Shown here in pieces: positions 28,117-36,277 of a stretch of DNA of 64,000 nt (its first letter is position 1; every line of letters starts with the position of its first letter). Below the pieces are notes generated by a model, which ran no database searches, was not told where the DNA came from, and saw only the letters and a list, made by a program, of their open reading frames with translations. This DNA is from SLST01 sp046538735 (GTDB lineage: Bacteria > Spirochaetota > Spirochaetia > DSM-27196 > SLST01). Both the position numbers and the translations under genes were made by a program. The stretch covers positions 1 through 64,000 of the forward strand of contig JBKHII010000013.1 in NCBI GenBank assembly GCA_046538735.1, given 5' to 3'.

Positions 28117-28512
28117 CTACTCTCCCGTCCCCAATTGCGCGGATGCGTGCCGGGCACGGTACTCGGAGCTATACGCCTCGAGGGTGTCCTCCGTCACCCA
28201 TCCGGACGCCTGTTCATTCCGGAGCTCGTACCAATGACGCCTCTCTCCGTCCACCTGCTCCGCGGCGGGATTGATGGCGGTGATCTCCGCAACGTCGCCC
28301 CGGCGAAGGTGGCCGGAAATCGGTGCGCCGCCTTCCGGTCCGGCGCGCAAGCGGACGTAAGCCTCGGTGACGACCGCCCACGTCGGTCGCAGCACGATCA
28401 CGGGCGTCGCCGGCATCTCCACCTCCGGTCCACCGGGCTCCTCTCCGCACGAGGCGAGCATCGCAACCGCGATCGCCGCGGCCACGAGCGCGAGTCTGCG
28501 GGAACCGCGCAA
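28117..28512 (-). CDS. SH3-domain (SH3b-like) lipoprotein
   Basis: A predicted lipoprotein of 131 aa. A short basic n-region and hydrophobic stretch end in the lipobox LASC (cysteine about residue 22). The mature part is a bacterial SH3 fold: TEAYVRLRAGPEGGAPISGH, RRGDVAEITAI, WYELRNEQASGWV. Such domains often bind peptidoglycan. I chose TTG at 28512 because it gives a normal lipoprotein signal peptide. An ATG at 28575 would give a 27-residue basic leader and overlap the divergent gene; neither has a clear Shine-Dalgarno. It is paired with DUF445 downstream. Confidence 0.75.
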   Translation of the reverse strand: MRGSRRLALVAAAIAVAMLASCGEEPGGPEVEMPATPVIVLRPTWAVVTEAYVRLRAGPEGGAPISGHLRRGDVAEITAINPAAEQVDGERRHWYELRNEQASGWVTEDTLEAYSSEYRARHASAQLGTGE

Positions 28513-28521
28513 ACGAGTAGG

Positions 28522-28550
28522 TTGACCGGCCGCGAACGGCCGTGCATGCT
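28522..28550 (+). promoter_or_regulatory. Candidate promoter with embedded dyad, exported protein/caspase unit
   Basis: TTGACC (28522-28527), 17 bases, then CATGCT (28545-28550), eight bases before the GTG at 28559. The spacer is almost filled by the inverted repeat CGGCCG-CGAA-CGGCCG (28527-28542), an operator-like placement between the two divergent units. Confidence 0.4.
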
Positions 28551-28558
28551 GCAGGATA

Positions 28559-29152
28559 GTGAAGCGTATTGCCATTCTCGTTGTGTTCGCCGCGCTGGCG
28601 GTGCCTCGTCTCGCTGCGGACATAGCGGTGACGGCGGGAAGCCGGCAGACCGCATTGGTGGTTCAGGTTACTCCATTCAACGTCGGCGCGCAACTCTTGA
28701 GCGAGATCGCGCTCGGGTTCGACCACACGTGGGTCTTTGGGGAAACCGACGGTAGTCTCCACGCGCCTTCCGCGCGGAATCGTGCCGCCAACGAGGTCAC
28801 GCTCTCCGGCGGACTCGCCGTCGGCTCCGTTTCGGCAAGCGCGCTCGTGCAGGACGGCTCCCTCTACCGCGGGCTCGCCACGCGCACCATCTGGCTCGCC
28901 GGCGCGTGGCGGTCACCGGGAGGCGCCGGCGCGGCGCTCGCGGTACGCGCAGTTGCTGCCTCCTACGCGATGACGACACGCCTCCTCTTCTATCCCGAGA
29001 TCGAGGTTGCGCCGCTCTACCGCCTTCGAGTGGGCGACTCGGCGTACATCGACTGGTCGGTCCCGATCTTCCGGCAGTTCCGAGCCGACCTCACGATCTC
29101 AGGAGGCGTTGGCATATCGGGTCGACTGGGACTGGAAATATCACCTCCCTAG
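28559..29152 (+). CDS. Exported beta-rich protein, possibly outer-membrane
   Basis: 197 aa with a signal peptide MKRIAILVVFAALAVPRLAA. The mature part alternates polar and hydrophobic residues (TALVVQVTPFNVGAQL, GVGISGRLGLEISPP) and ends in an amphipathic strand, as small outer-membrane barrels do, but no family is recognised. It starts with GTG at 28559; AGGA is too close to act as a normal Shine-Dalgarno. The caspase-like gene follows after 17 bp on the same strand, so the two probably form one transcript. Confidence 0.7.
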   Translation: MKRIAILVVFAALAVPRLAADIAVTAGSRQTALVVQVTPFNVGAQLLSEIALGFDHTWVFGETDGSLHAPSARNRAANEVTLSGGLAVGSVSASALVQDGSLYRGLATRTIWLAGAWRSPGGAGAALAVRAVAASYAMTTRLLFYPEIEVAPLYRLRVGDSAYIDWSVPIFRQFRADLTISGGVGISGRLGLEISPP

Positions 29153-29169
29153 TCATACATTGGTTGGCA

Positions 29170-30273
29170 ATGAGCCGTCGCATTGGGCGCACGCACCGGA
29201 TCGGGTCTCGCCGCCTGAAAGCCCCCCCGAACTCAACCACTCTCGCCACCGGCCGGGCTCGCACGCGCCGAGCGGCTCGCCTCGCCGCCGTCGGATCGCT
29301 CGTATGCGCGGCGTTCTTCGGTTGCGGCGCGTTCGAGTCGCTGCCGACCGGCTACGCCGTCGTCTACGGCGTGTCGGACTACGAGGTGATCAATGATCTC
29401 GCGCAGCCCGACGACGATGCCGAGGCGATCGCTCAGATGCTGCAGTCGCAGGGCTACCATCTCGTCTCGGACGGGCCCAGAATCAACGAAGCCGCAACCG
29501 GTGCGAACCTGGAAGCCGACTTCGCCGAGCTCCGCGAGATTGCCGAGCCCGATTCGCGGTTCTTCTTTTACTTCGCGGGGCACGGCTACGGCGACGGGAT
29601 GGAACGGGAGTACGAGGGGAACCCGCCGCTCCAGGAGCTCATCGAAGCAAACGCCGAGCAATACGGTGACAGCGAGCCGATCGGCAGCGGCGGCATGCCC
29701 GAGTTCATCTTCCTCCACCATGCCGACCCATACGGCGACCCGATCGGGTCGGAGAACGATATCGTGAGCGATGATCGGCTCGCCAAGCTCTTGAGCACAG
29801 TCCGATCAGAGCAGCGCGTCGTCGTGCTCGACTCGTGTCACTCGGGAGGATTCCTCGGAAGCGGTACCTCCGTGGACGCGCTCCCGCAAGGCTACGCGGG
29901 CGACTCCGGTGGTGTCTCGGCGCCGGACATCGTGAACGCGGTCACGCTCTACTTCGACCCGGACACGGAGAGCGATGTCACCGAGCGACTCGCGATAGTC
30001 ATCTCCGCCGCCGGTGAACAGGATCTCTCCTACGAAGGAAGCGAATTCGGCCTGCCGAACGGCGCGTTCACTCACTTCTTTCTGCAAGCACCGGAGCACG
30101 CCGACAGGAACCGAGACGGCTGGGTGACGACAACCGAGGCGTACCTCCACGCCGCCCACGGAGTGGCGGCCGCCGCCAATCCGGATCTCGCGTCCCGCTA
30201 TGGCGACGAGTACCAGTTCATGCCCCGCATCAGCGGCGGCGCGGTCGACTTCGTCCTCTTCCGGGCGCGATAG
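29170..30273 (+). CDS. Caspase-fold (peptidase C14) putative lipoprotein
   Basis: A predicted Cys protease of the caspase/metacaspase superfamily, 367 aa. The fold begins YAVVYGVSDYEVINDL; the catalytic His138 lies in FFYFAGHGYGDG and Cys223 in VVLDSCHSGGF, so both dyad residues are present. It ends with a C-terminal EF-hand-like stretch (DRNRDGWVTTTEAYLHA) that may bind calcium. The start at ATG 29170 gives a long basic leader, a hydrophobic stretch and FFGC, a relaxed lipobox of the kind accepted in spirochaetes, so it is probably surface or periplasmic. The upstream open frame back to 28906 overlaps the previous gene and is spurious. It is convergent with uvrB. Confidence 0.85.
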   Translation: MSRRIGRTHRIGSRRLKAPPNSTTLATGRARTRRAARLAAVGSLVCAAFFGCGAFESLPTGYAVVYGVSDYEVINDLAQPDDDAEAIAQMLQSQGYHLVSDGPRINEAATGANLEADFAELREIAEPDSRFFFYFAGHGYGDGMEREYEGNPPLQELIEANAEQYGDSEPIGSGGMPEFIFLHHADPYGDPIGSENDIVSDDRLAKLLSTVRSEQRVVVLDSCHSGGFLGSGTSVDALPQGYAGDSGGVSAPDIVNAVTLYFDPDTESDVTERLAIVISAAGEQDLSYEGSEFGLPNGAFTHFFLQAPEHADRNRDGWVTTTEAYLHAAHGVAAAANPDLASRYGDEYQFMPRISGGAVDFVLFRAR

Positions 30274-30278
30274 CTCCC

Positions 30279-30301
30279 GGGGCGCGACGCTACGTCGCCC
30301 C
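30279..30301. repeat. Inverted repeat between caspase-like gene and uvrB
   Basis: GGGGC, GC bulge, GACG, CTA loop, CGTC, GCCCC. The loop is the uvrB stop codon (30292-30290). No T-run follows on either strand, so it is a weak bidirectional terminator or RNA 3'-end stabiliser at best. Confidence 0.4.
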
Positions 30302-32284
30302 GATGCTCTTCACCTTCTCGATCTCGTCCCGGATGACGGCGGCCTGTTCGAACTCCAGGTTCTTCGCGTGCTCGAGCATCTCGCGCTCGAGGACCTTGAT
30401 CAGCTCCTTGCGCTGCGACGGAACCATCACGTTGTAGCCCTGTTTGAGGAGCTCGATCGACTGCTGCTCGTTCCGGCGCTGCTCCTCCTTCTCGCGCGTG
30501 AGAATGTCCCTGATCGCCTTCGATATCGAACGCGGCGTGATCCCGTGCTTCTCGTTGTACTCGAGCTGGATCGCGCGCCGGCGCTCGGTCTCCTGGATCG
30601 CCTCGGACATCGCGTCGCTCATGCGATCGGCGTACATGATGACCCTTCCGTTGACGTTGCGCGCCGCGCGACCGATCGTCTGGATGAGCGCGGTGGCCGA
30701 CCGGAGGAACCCGATCTTGTCGGCGTCCAGGATCGCGATGAGCGAGACTTCGGGAAGATCGAGCCCCTCCCGGAGCAGATTGATGCCCACAAGCACGTCG
30801 AACGTTCCTTGCCGCAGCTGGGTGAGAATCTCAACGCGCTCGATCGTCTCGATCTCCGAATGGAGGTAGCGGACCTTCAGCCCGAGGTTCGAGAGGTAGT
30901 CGGTGAGATCCTCGGACATCTTCTTCGTGAGCGTGGTCACGAGTACGCGCTCGTTCGCCTCCACGCGCTTGCGAATCTCGGCGTACAGATCCTCGATCTG
31001 CCCCTCGCTCGGCTTCACGACGATCTCGGGATCCACGAGCCCGGTCGGGCGGATGACCTGCTCTACGACCTGATCGCTCTTCTCCACCTCCTCGTCGCCG
31101 GGCGTGGCGGACACGTAGATGACCTGATCGAGCAGTGACTCGAACTCCTCGTACACCAGCGGTCGATTGTCGAGCGCCGAGGGCAGCCGGAACCCGTAGT
31201 CCACGAGCGAGAGCTTCCTGCTCCGGTCGCCGGCGTACATACCTCGGACCTGAGGAACCGTGACGTGACTCTCGTCGATGAACGCGAGGAACCGATCGGG
31301 GAAATAGTCAAGGAGCACCGCCGGCCGCTCGCCCTCGCCCCGGCCGCTGAGATGACGGCTGTAGTTCTCGATCCCCGAGCAGTAGCCCATCTCGTGCATC
31401 ATCTCGAGGTCGTACTCGGTCCTGCTCTTGAGGCGCTGCGCCTCAACGAGCTTCTCCTGCCTGAGCAGCTCCTCGTGGCGCGAGTCCAGCTCCTCCTTGA
31501 TGCGATCGATCGCGGTCCGGATCTGATCCTGCGGCATCACGAAGTGTTTTGCGGGGTAGATCATCGCGACGTCCAGCTCCTCCAGGACCTCGCCGGACAC
31601 CGGATTGAAGGTACGGATCGACGCGATCTCGTCCCAGTCGATCTCCACGCGATACGCGAACTCGGCGTACGCGGGGAAGATCTCGATCACGTCGCCGCGA
31701 ACGCGGAATCTGCCGCGTTGCAGCACGTCGTCGTTACGCTCGTACTGGAGATCGATCAGCTTCCGGCGGATCCGCGAGATATCGGCGTCCGAACCGGAGT
31801 CGAGGCGCAACCGCATCTCGCGGTAGTCACGCGGACTCCCGAGGCCGTAGATACACGAAACGGTGGCCACGACGATCACGTCCGGCCGTTCGAGGAGACT
31901 CGTCGTAGCGGAGAGCCGCAGGCGCTCGATCTCATCGTTGATCGACGCATCCTTCTCGATGTACAAGTCGCGGCTCGCAACGTACGCCTCGGGCTGGTAG
32001 TAGTCGTAGTACGAGACGAAGTACTCGACCGCGTTGTCCGGGAAGAACTCCTTGAACTCACGGAAGAGCTGAGCGGAAAGCGTCTTGTTGTGACTGATCA
32101 CGAGCGTGGGGCGTTGCACCTGCTCGATGATCTTGGCCATCGTGTAGGTCTTGCCCGATCCGGTCACGCCCTTCAACGTCTGCGCGTGCCGGCCGGCCTC
32201 CACGCCTGCCGCGAGCTTCTCTATTGCCGCGCTTTGATCGCCCGCCGGCTCGTAGTCGGAGGCAACGCGAAAGGGTCGTGCCAT
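30290..32284 (-). CDS. uvrB: Excinuclease ABC subunit UvrB
   Basis: The damage-verification helicase of nucleotide excision repair, 664 aa, full length. Walker A GVTGSGKTYT and the beta-hairpin region with YYDYYQPEAY are visible, then the DEAD-like FIDESHVTVPQ, motif VI QTIGRAARN, and the C-terminal UVR motif (LEREMLEHAKNLEFEQAA) that contacts UvrC. ATG at 32284 with GGGGGAGAT upstream; the 24-residue in-frame extension is rejected. It is 13 bp downstream of the HtrA gene on the same strand. No uvrA or uvrC nearby. Confidence 0.97.
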   Translation of the reverse strand: MARPFRVASDYEPAGDQSAAIEKLAAGVEAGRHAQTLKGVTGSGKTYTMAKIIEQVQRPTLVISHNKTLSAQLFREFKEFFPDNAVEYFVSYYDYYQPEAYVASRDLYIEKDASINDEIERLRLSATTSLLERPDVIVVATVSCIYGLGSPRDYREMRLRLDSGSDADISRIRRKLIDLQYERNDDVLQRGRFRVRGDVIEIFPAYAEFAYRVEIDWDEIASIRTFNPVSGEVLEELDVAMIYPAKHFVMPQDQIRTAIDRIKEELDSRHEELLRQEKLVEAQRLKSRTEYDLEMMHEMGYCSGIENYSRHLSGRGEGERPAVLLDYFPDRFLAFIDESHVTVPQVRGMYAGDRSRKLSLVDYGFRLPSALDNRPLVYEEFESLLDQVIYVSATPGDEEVEKSDQVVEQVIRPTGLVDPEIVVKPSEGQIEDLYAEIRKRVEANERVLVTTLTKKMSEDLTDYLSNLGLKVRYLHSEIETIERVEILTQLRQGTFDVLVGINLLREGLDLPEVSLIAILDADKIGFLRSATALIQTIGRAARNVNGRVIMYADRMSDAMSEAIQETERRRAIQLEYNEKHGITPRSISKAIRDILTREKEEQRRNEQQSIELLKQGYNVMVPSQRKELIKVLEREMLEHAKNLEFEQAAVIRDEIEKVKSIGAT

Positions 32285-32297
32285 GGATCTCCCCCGC

Positions 32298-33521
32298 TCA
32301 GTCCAGTCGAAGCCGGCTCGGGCGATCCACGAGGGTGATCTCGGTCTCCCGTTCACGGCCGTTGCGGATGTAGACGATGCTCACGGTATCCCCAGGTCTC
32401 GTATCCTCGAGCGCCTCGAACAGGTGCGCGAGCGTCGCCACGCGGGTGCCGTCCACTTCCACGATGACGTCGCCTCCCAGGTAGATCGTCGTACCCCGGC
32501 TCTGAATCGCCTGCCGCGGGTCTCCGCCGCGCAGCCCCGCGGCCGCTGCATTGCCGTCCGGTTGCACCTGCGAGACCAAGAGCCCCTCGTCAACCGGAAG
32601 GCGTGCGTATCGCACGAGCTGCGGGAAGAGCTGGACCGGACTCACCTCGATCCAGCCGCGCCGCACGGTCCCGAACTCGATGAGATCGGGAACAACGCGC
32701 CTCGCTGTGTCCACGGGGACCGCGAAACCGATGCCGATCGAGCCACCGCTCTGCGTGTAGATCATCGTGTTTATGCCGATCATCTGGCCGCGCGAATCGA
32801 GGAGCGGTCCGCCCGAATTGCCCGGGTTGATACTCGCGTCGGTCTGGATCAGACCGTTGATGATGTAGCTGTCCGAGCCGCGGATGCTCCTGCCGAGCCC
32901 GGAGATGACGCCGGTCGTGAGCGTCCGACCGATCGCGAAGGGGTTTCCGATCGCCAGCACGGTCTGTCCCACTCGCAGATCGTCCGACGTGCCGAGCGGG
33001 ATGGTGCTCAAGTCACGGCCGTCCGGATCGAACTTGAGCACGGCAAGATCGTTCTCAGGATCCACGCCGACGATCTCGCCGTTGAGCGTAGTGCCGTCCG
33101 CGAGCGTGATGTTCACCTCGGCAGCGCCCTCGATCACGTGATTGTTCGTCAGAACGTAGCCTCGCGTGTCGATGATGCTGCCGGAACCCGACTGCCCTTG
33201 CTCGGGGACCGCCTCGAAGAACCAGTTCAGCGTCAGACGTTGCGTGGAGATGTTCACGACGCCGTCGTTCCGCATCTCGAAGACACTGATCGTCTCGAGC
33301 TCACTCTCGGTGAGCTCGCTCGTCCGGCCGATCGGCATCACGGCACCGTCCGAATCGGTGCCGGTCTGAAGCTGGAAGCTTGGCTCCACGTCGGGCGTCG
33401 CAACCTGAACTCGCGACTCGTCCGCCCCGCCGATCCATCCGAAACCGATCGCGAGCAACAGCACGATCAGCGCCGTCGCGCCGGAGAAGAGAATCAACTG
33501 ACCACGACTGTAGAGCTTCAT
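32298..33521 (-). CDS. HtrA/DegP-type serine protease with PDZ domain
   Basis: An envelope quality-control protease, 407 aa. An N-terminal anchor (LILFSGATALIVLLLAIGF) is followed by a linker, a trypsin-like domain with complete triad His128 (TNNHVI), Asp158 (ENDLAVL), Ser236 (GNSGGP), and one PDZ domain (about 305-400). The single PDZ and uncleaved anchor resemble DegS/HtrA-type rather than two-PDZ DegP. GAGGT precedes the ATG, and a strong promoter lies just upstream. uvrB follows 13 bp downstream and may share the transcript. Confidence 0.93.
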   Translation of the reverse strand: MKLYSRGQLILFSGATALIVLLLAIGFGWIGGADESRVQVATPDVEPSFQLQTGTDSDGAVMPIGRTSELTESELETISVFEMRNDGVVNISTQRLTLNWFFEAVPEQGQSGSGSIIDTRGYVLTNNHVIEGAAEVNITLADGTTLNGEIVGVDPENDLAVLKFDPDGRDLSTIPLGTSDDLRVGQTVLAIGNPFAIGRTLTTGVISGLGRSIRGSDSYIINGLIQTDASINPGNSGGPLLDSRGQMIGINTMIYTQSGGSIGIGFAVPVDTARRVVPDLIEFGTVRRGWIEVSPVQLFPQLVRYARLPVDEGLLVSQVQPDGNAAAAGLRGGDPRQAIQSRGTTIYLGGDVIVEVDGTRVATLAHLFEALEDTRPGDTVSIVYIRNGRERETEITLVDRPSRLRLD

Positions 33522-33537
33522 TGCGACCTCGCCTCAC

Positions 33538-33566
33538 AATATAGCTGCGGCAATCGCACGTGCCAA
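33538..33566 (-). promoter_or_regulatory. Strong sigma-70 promoter of the htrA gene
   Basis: Minus strand TTGGCA (33566-33561), 17-base spacer, TATATT (33543-33538), followed by GAGGT and the ATG at 33521, giving a leader of about ten bases. Confidence 0.7.
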
Positions 33567-33579
33567 GGCTCGGGACTCG

Positions 33580-35139
33580 CTACGAGTCGTCCGCCTCCCA
33601 CAACGGACGGACCTCGCCGTACCGGCGGTACGAGACCGCCTCAAGCACATGCGTCTCGTCAACACGCGCCGTTTCCGCGATATCGGCGATCGTGCGTGCC
33701 ACGCGCAGCACCGAAAGCGACGCCCTCGTGGAGAGCCCGAACGCCTTAGCCGCGTGCGCGAACGAGCTGCGCGCCGCCGCGGTCAGCGAGCACGCCACCT
33801 GAGCCGACTCCGCCGTGAGGCAGGCGTTCGGAACGCCCTGGCCGCGAGTCGACCGTCGATATGCAACCGCCGCTCGAACGCGTGAGGCGATCTCACCGGA
33901 CGAGTCGGTCGGAGGCAGTTGCTCGAGCGGCTTGGGCGCGACCGGGAGCCGGAGGTCGATCCGGTCGAGGAGCGGGCCGCCAAGTTTCCTCCAGTAGCGG
34001 TCGACCTCGGAGACGCTGCAGAGACACACGCGGTCACGGCGGCCGAGCATCCCGCACGGACACCGGTTCGTCGCGAGGATGAGCTGGAGCGCGGCCGGGA
34101 ACCAGTAGTTGCCCCTCGCGCGCGCGACGCGCACGCGGCGATGCTCGAGCGGCTCCCGCAGACCCTGCAGCACCGGACGGCGGAACTCGAGCGCCTCATC
34201 GAGGAAGAGCGTACCGCAGTGCGCGAGCGCGACCTCGCCGGGTATCTGCGGAAGGCGGCCACCGAGCAGCCCTTCGGTTGACGTGTTGTGGTGCGGCGCA
34301 CGAAAGGGCCGATGCCGGAGCAGCCCGACCGGACGTCCGGGCTCGGCGGCAAGCGAGTGGATTCGCGTGACCTCAACCGCCTCCCGTCGGGAAAGCGGCG
34401 GCTGAATCGTGGGCACGAGCGACATCGCCGCGCTCTTGCCGGCCCCGGGCGGTCCCACGACGAGGACGTGGTGCCGCCCGGCGACCGCGATCTCGAGCAC
34501 GCGTTTCACATCGCTCAGACCGCGAAGCTGCGCGTAGTCGGTCAACGCCCCCGTGCCCGCCGGGAGCGCAGCGCGCTTCGAGGTGTCCCACGCATCGCTC
34601 GCCTCGCAGTCGGTCGCGAGGGAACCATCGGTGGCGATTCGGTCGATCGCTACGGGCATCTCGGACAGCGAGCCTATCCCCGCCACGCGGTCGCCGGCGA
34701 CCGCCCGCGCCTCATCAACGTTGGTCGCCGGCACGACGAAGGCGGCAACGCCGTTGTCCGCGCCTTCCGCGACGGCGGCGAGCACTCCGCGCACCGACCC
34801 GACCGTCCCGTCCAGGTGGAGCTCGCCGATCACCATGACCGGCTCGTGAGAAACAGAACGCAGCTGCCCTGCACTCGCCAGGATGGCGGCGGCGATCGAG
34901 AGATCGAAACCGTTTCCGATCTTCGGGACATCGGCCGGGGAAAGGTTGACGAGGATTCGCTTCTGCGGGAACTCGAACCCGCTGTTTCGAATCGCAACGC
35001 GGGCCCGCTCCCGGGCTTCCCGCACCTCGCTCGCCGGCAGTCCCACGATGTCCATTCCCGGTATGCCCAGGCGGCAGTCAACCTCAACGGTTACGATGTG
35101 CCCGTGGTAGCCGCCCGGGGCGTACGATAGTATCGTCAC
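33580..35139 (-). CDS. comM: YifB/ComM family Mg-chelatase-like AAA+ protein
   Basis: 519 aa. An N-terminal Lon-like S5 fold (PGMDIVGLPASEVREARERA cut here, ILVNLSPADVPK) is followed by a Mg-chelatase AAA+ domain with Walker A VGPPGAGKSAAM and Walker B TLFLDEALEF. A CPCG...CLC cluster and a C-terminal lid complete it. ComM acts as a branch-migration helicase in natural transformation in other bacteria; here the role is inferred. I chose GTG at 35139, five bases after GGAGG, over a GTG 18 bases upstream. It lies between rnhA and htrA on the same strand. Confidence 0.9.
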   Translation of the reverse strand: MTILSYAPGGYHGHIVTVEVDCRLGIPGMDIVGLPASEVREARERARVAIRNSGFEFPQKRILVNLSPADVPKIGNGFDLSIAAAILASAGQLRSVSHEPVMVIGELHLDGTVGSVRGVLAAVAEGADNGVAAFVVPATNVDEARAVAGDRVAGIGSLSEMPVAIDRIATDGSLATDCEASDAWDTSKRAALPAGTGALTDYAQLRGLSDVKRVLEIAVAGRHHVLVVGPPGAGKSAAMSLVPTIQPPLSRREAVEVTRIHSLAAEPGRPVGLLRHRPFRAPHHNTSTEGLLGGRLPQIPGEVALAHCGTLFLDEALEFRRPVLQGLREPLEHRRVRVARARGNYWFPAALQLILATNRCPCGMLGRRDRVCLCSVSEVDRYWRKLGGPLLDRIDLRLPVAPKPLEQLPPTDSSGEIASRVRAAVAYRRSTRGQGVPNACLTAESAQVACSLTAAARSSFAHAAKAFGLSTRASLSVLRVARTIADIAETARVDETHVLEAVSYRRYGEVRPLWEADDS

Positions 35140-35185
35140 TCGCGCCTCCGCTTCCACATACGCAGCAGAAGAGGCCGGTGCTTCT

Positions 35186-35647
35186 CTACCTGGTCCGCGC
35201 GCGCTCGATGCGCCCGATCTCCTCCTGGACGAGCCGGTCGCACCGCTCGTTCAGCTCGTCACCTGCGTGCCCCTTCACCCACTTCCACTCGGGCCCCACG
35301 AGCGTCGCCAGCTCGTGCAACCGGATCCAGCGGTCCCGATTCTTCACCGGTTTCTTCGCCGACGTCATCCATCCGTTCTTGAGCCACGTCTTGATCCACG
35401 TTGTGATCCCGTTCTTCACGTACTGCGAGTCGGTGTGAACCGTCACGCGCCGTGGCCTGTTCGACTCCTCGGCGATCGTCCGCAGGGCCTGGATGACCGC
35501 CTCGAGCTCCATCCGATTGTTCGTAGTGAGGCTCTCGCCCCCGGCCATCTCCACCACGCTCGAATCCGAGCGAACCACGAACGCCCACGCTCCCGGACCG
35601 GGATTTCCATGGCATCCGCCGTCGGTATACACGTCGATTATCTGCAC
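35186..35647 (-). CDS. rnhA: Ribonuclease HI
   Basis: Degrades RNA in RNA-DNA hybrids (R-loops, primers). It has 153 aa, close to the 155 of E. coli. All catalytic residues are present: Asp9 (DVYTDGGCHGNPGPG), Glu47 (NNRMELEA), Asp73 (HTDSQYV), Asp137 (NERCDRL), plus His127 of the GHAG loop. The GTG at 35647 gives the correct N-terminus; a GTG 15 bases upstream is possible. The very long in-frame extension runs antisense to the next gene and is spurious. It is divergent from the membrane-protein gene at 35720. Confidence 0.95.
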   Translation of the reverse strand: MQIIDVYTDGGCHGNPGPGAWAFVVRSDSSVVEMAGGESLTTNNRMELEAVIQALRTIAEESNRPRRVTVHTDSQYVKNGITTWIKTWLKNGWMTSAKKPVKNRDRWIRLHELATLVGPEWKWVKGHAGDELNERCDRLVQEEIGRIERARTR

Positions 35648-35683
35648 GCCGCATCGTACCACCTTCGCCCAACCGGGCCAAGG

Positions 35684-35713
35684 TTGACCGCGGCTCGGGC
35701 CGCGCGGTAGCAT
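35684..35713 (+). promoter_or_regulatory. Candidate promoter of the 35720 membrane-protein gene (leaderless)
   Basis: TTGACC (35684-35689), 18-base spacer, TAGCAT (35708-35713). The -10 ends six bases before the ATG and no Shine-Dalgarno fits between them, so the transcript should start at or beside the start codon. Confidence 0.5.
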
Positions 35714-35719
35714 TCGGTC

Positions 35720-36256
35720 ATGGTTCATCAGTTCGAGCTGAAGAGGAGCCCAAAGAGTCTGCTCCTTCCTACGATCGCAGTGCTGCTCGTGCTTGCTGCC
35801 TTTGCGGTCATGGTGTTCTTCGATCCGCTCCTCGGGCTCTTGGCACTTGCTGTCGCAGGCTACATCTCGTACCACGTCGTGAAGTTCTTCACGAACACGA
35901 TCAAGAGCCACGTTCGCACGTCGGAAGAGGGGATGGTGTGCGCCACTACGATGGGAACGGAGAGCAAGATCGCCTGGGACGAGATCACGCACGCGGGTTG
36001 GTACACGAGCGACAGCGGCTACCGCGAGCTCTACGTCTACGCGGAACAGGACGACCGGCTGCTGACTATCCCGCCACACTACGAGTCGATGGACGAGCTC
36101 GCACGCGAGATACTCGATCGCACGGGCCTCCCCCCACTCTCGCTCTCCGGAGACGACGTTGACGGATTGGCGGATGCCCTGCGCCCGCACGTCGTTGCGG
36201 AAGGCGAGATCGTGGACGAGGATTCCGACGCGAATGAGGAGCAGATCGACGGTTGA
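35720..36256 (+). CDS. Small membrane protein of unknown function
   Basis: 178 aa. Two adjacent hydrophobic helices (about 14-34 and 37-58) are followed by a cytoplasmic domain with a PH-like pattern (MGTESKIAWDEITHAGWYTS, LYVYAEQDDRLLTIPPHYE), as in bacterial PH-domain membrane proteins, and an acidic tail (DEDSDANEEQ). The family is not certain. It stands alone between divergent rnhA and the convergent acidic-repeat protein, with a promoter that suggests leaderless mRNA. Confidence 0.75.
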   Translation: MVHQFELKRSPKSLLLPTIAVLLVLAAFAVMVFFDPLLGLLALAVAGYISYHVVKFFTNTIKSHVRTSEEGMVCATTMGTESKIAWDEITHAGWYTSDSGYRELYVYAEQDDRLLTIPPHYESMDELAREILDRTGLPPLSLSGDDVDGLADALRPHVVAEGEIVDEDSDANEEQIDG

Positions 36257-36277
36257 CTCAGGCTGCGCGCCGCGTGG

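Noticed and set aside
28906..29169. 88-codon upstream extension of the caspase-like frame
   Set aside because: Overlaps the exported-protein gene in another frame and would bury the signal peptide.
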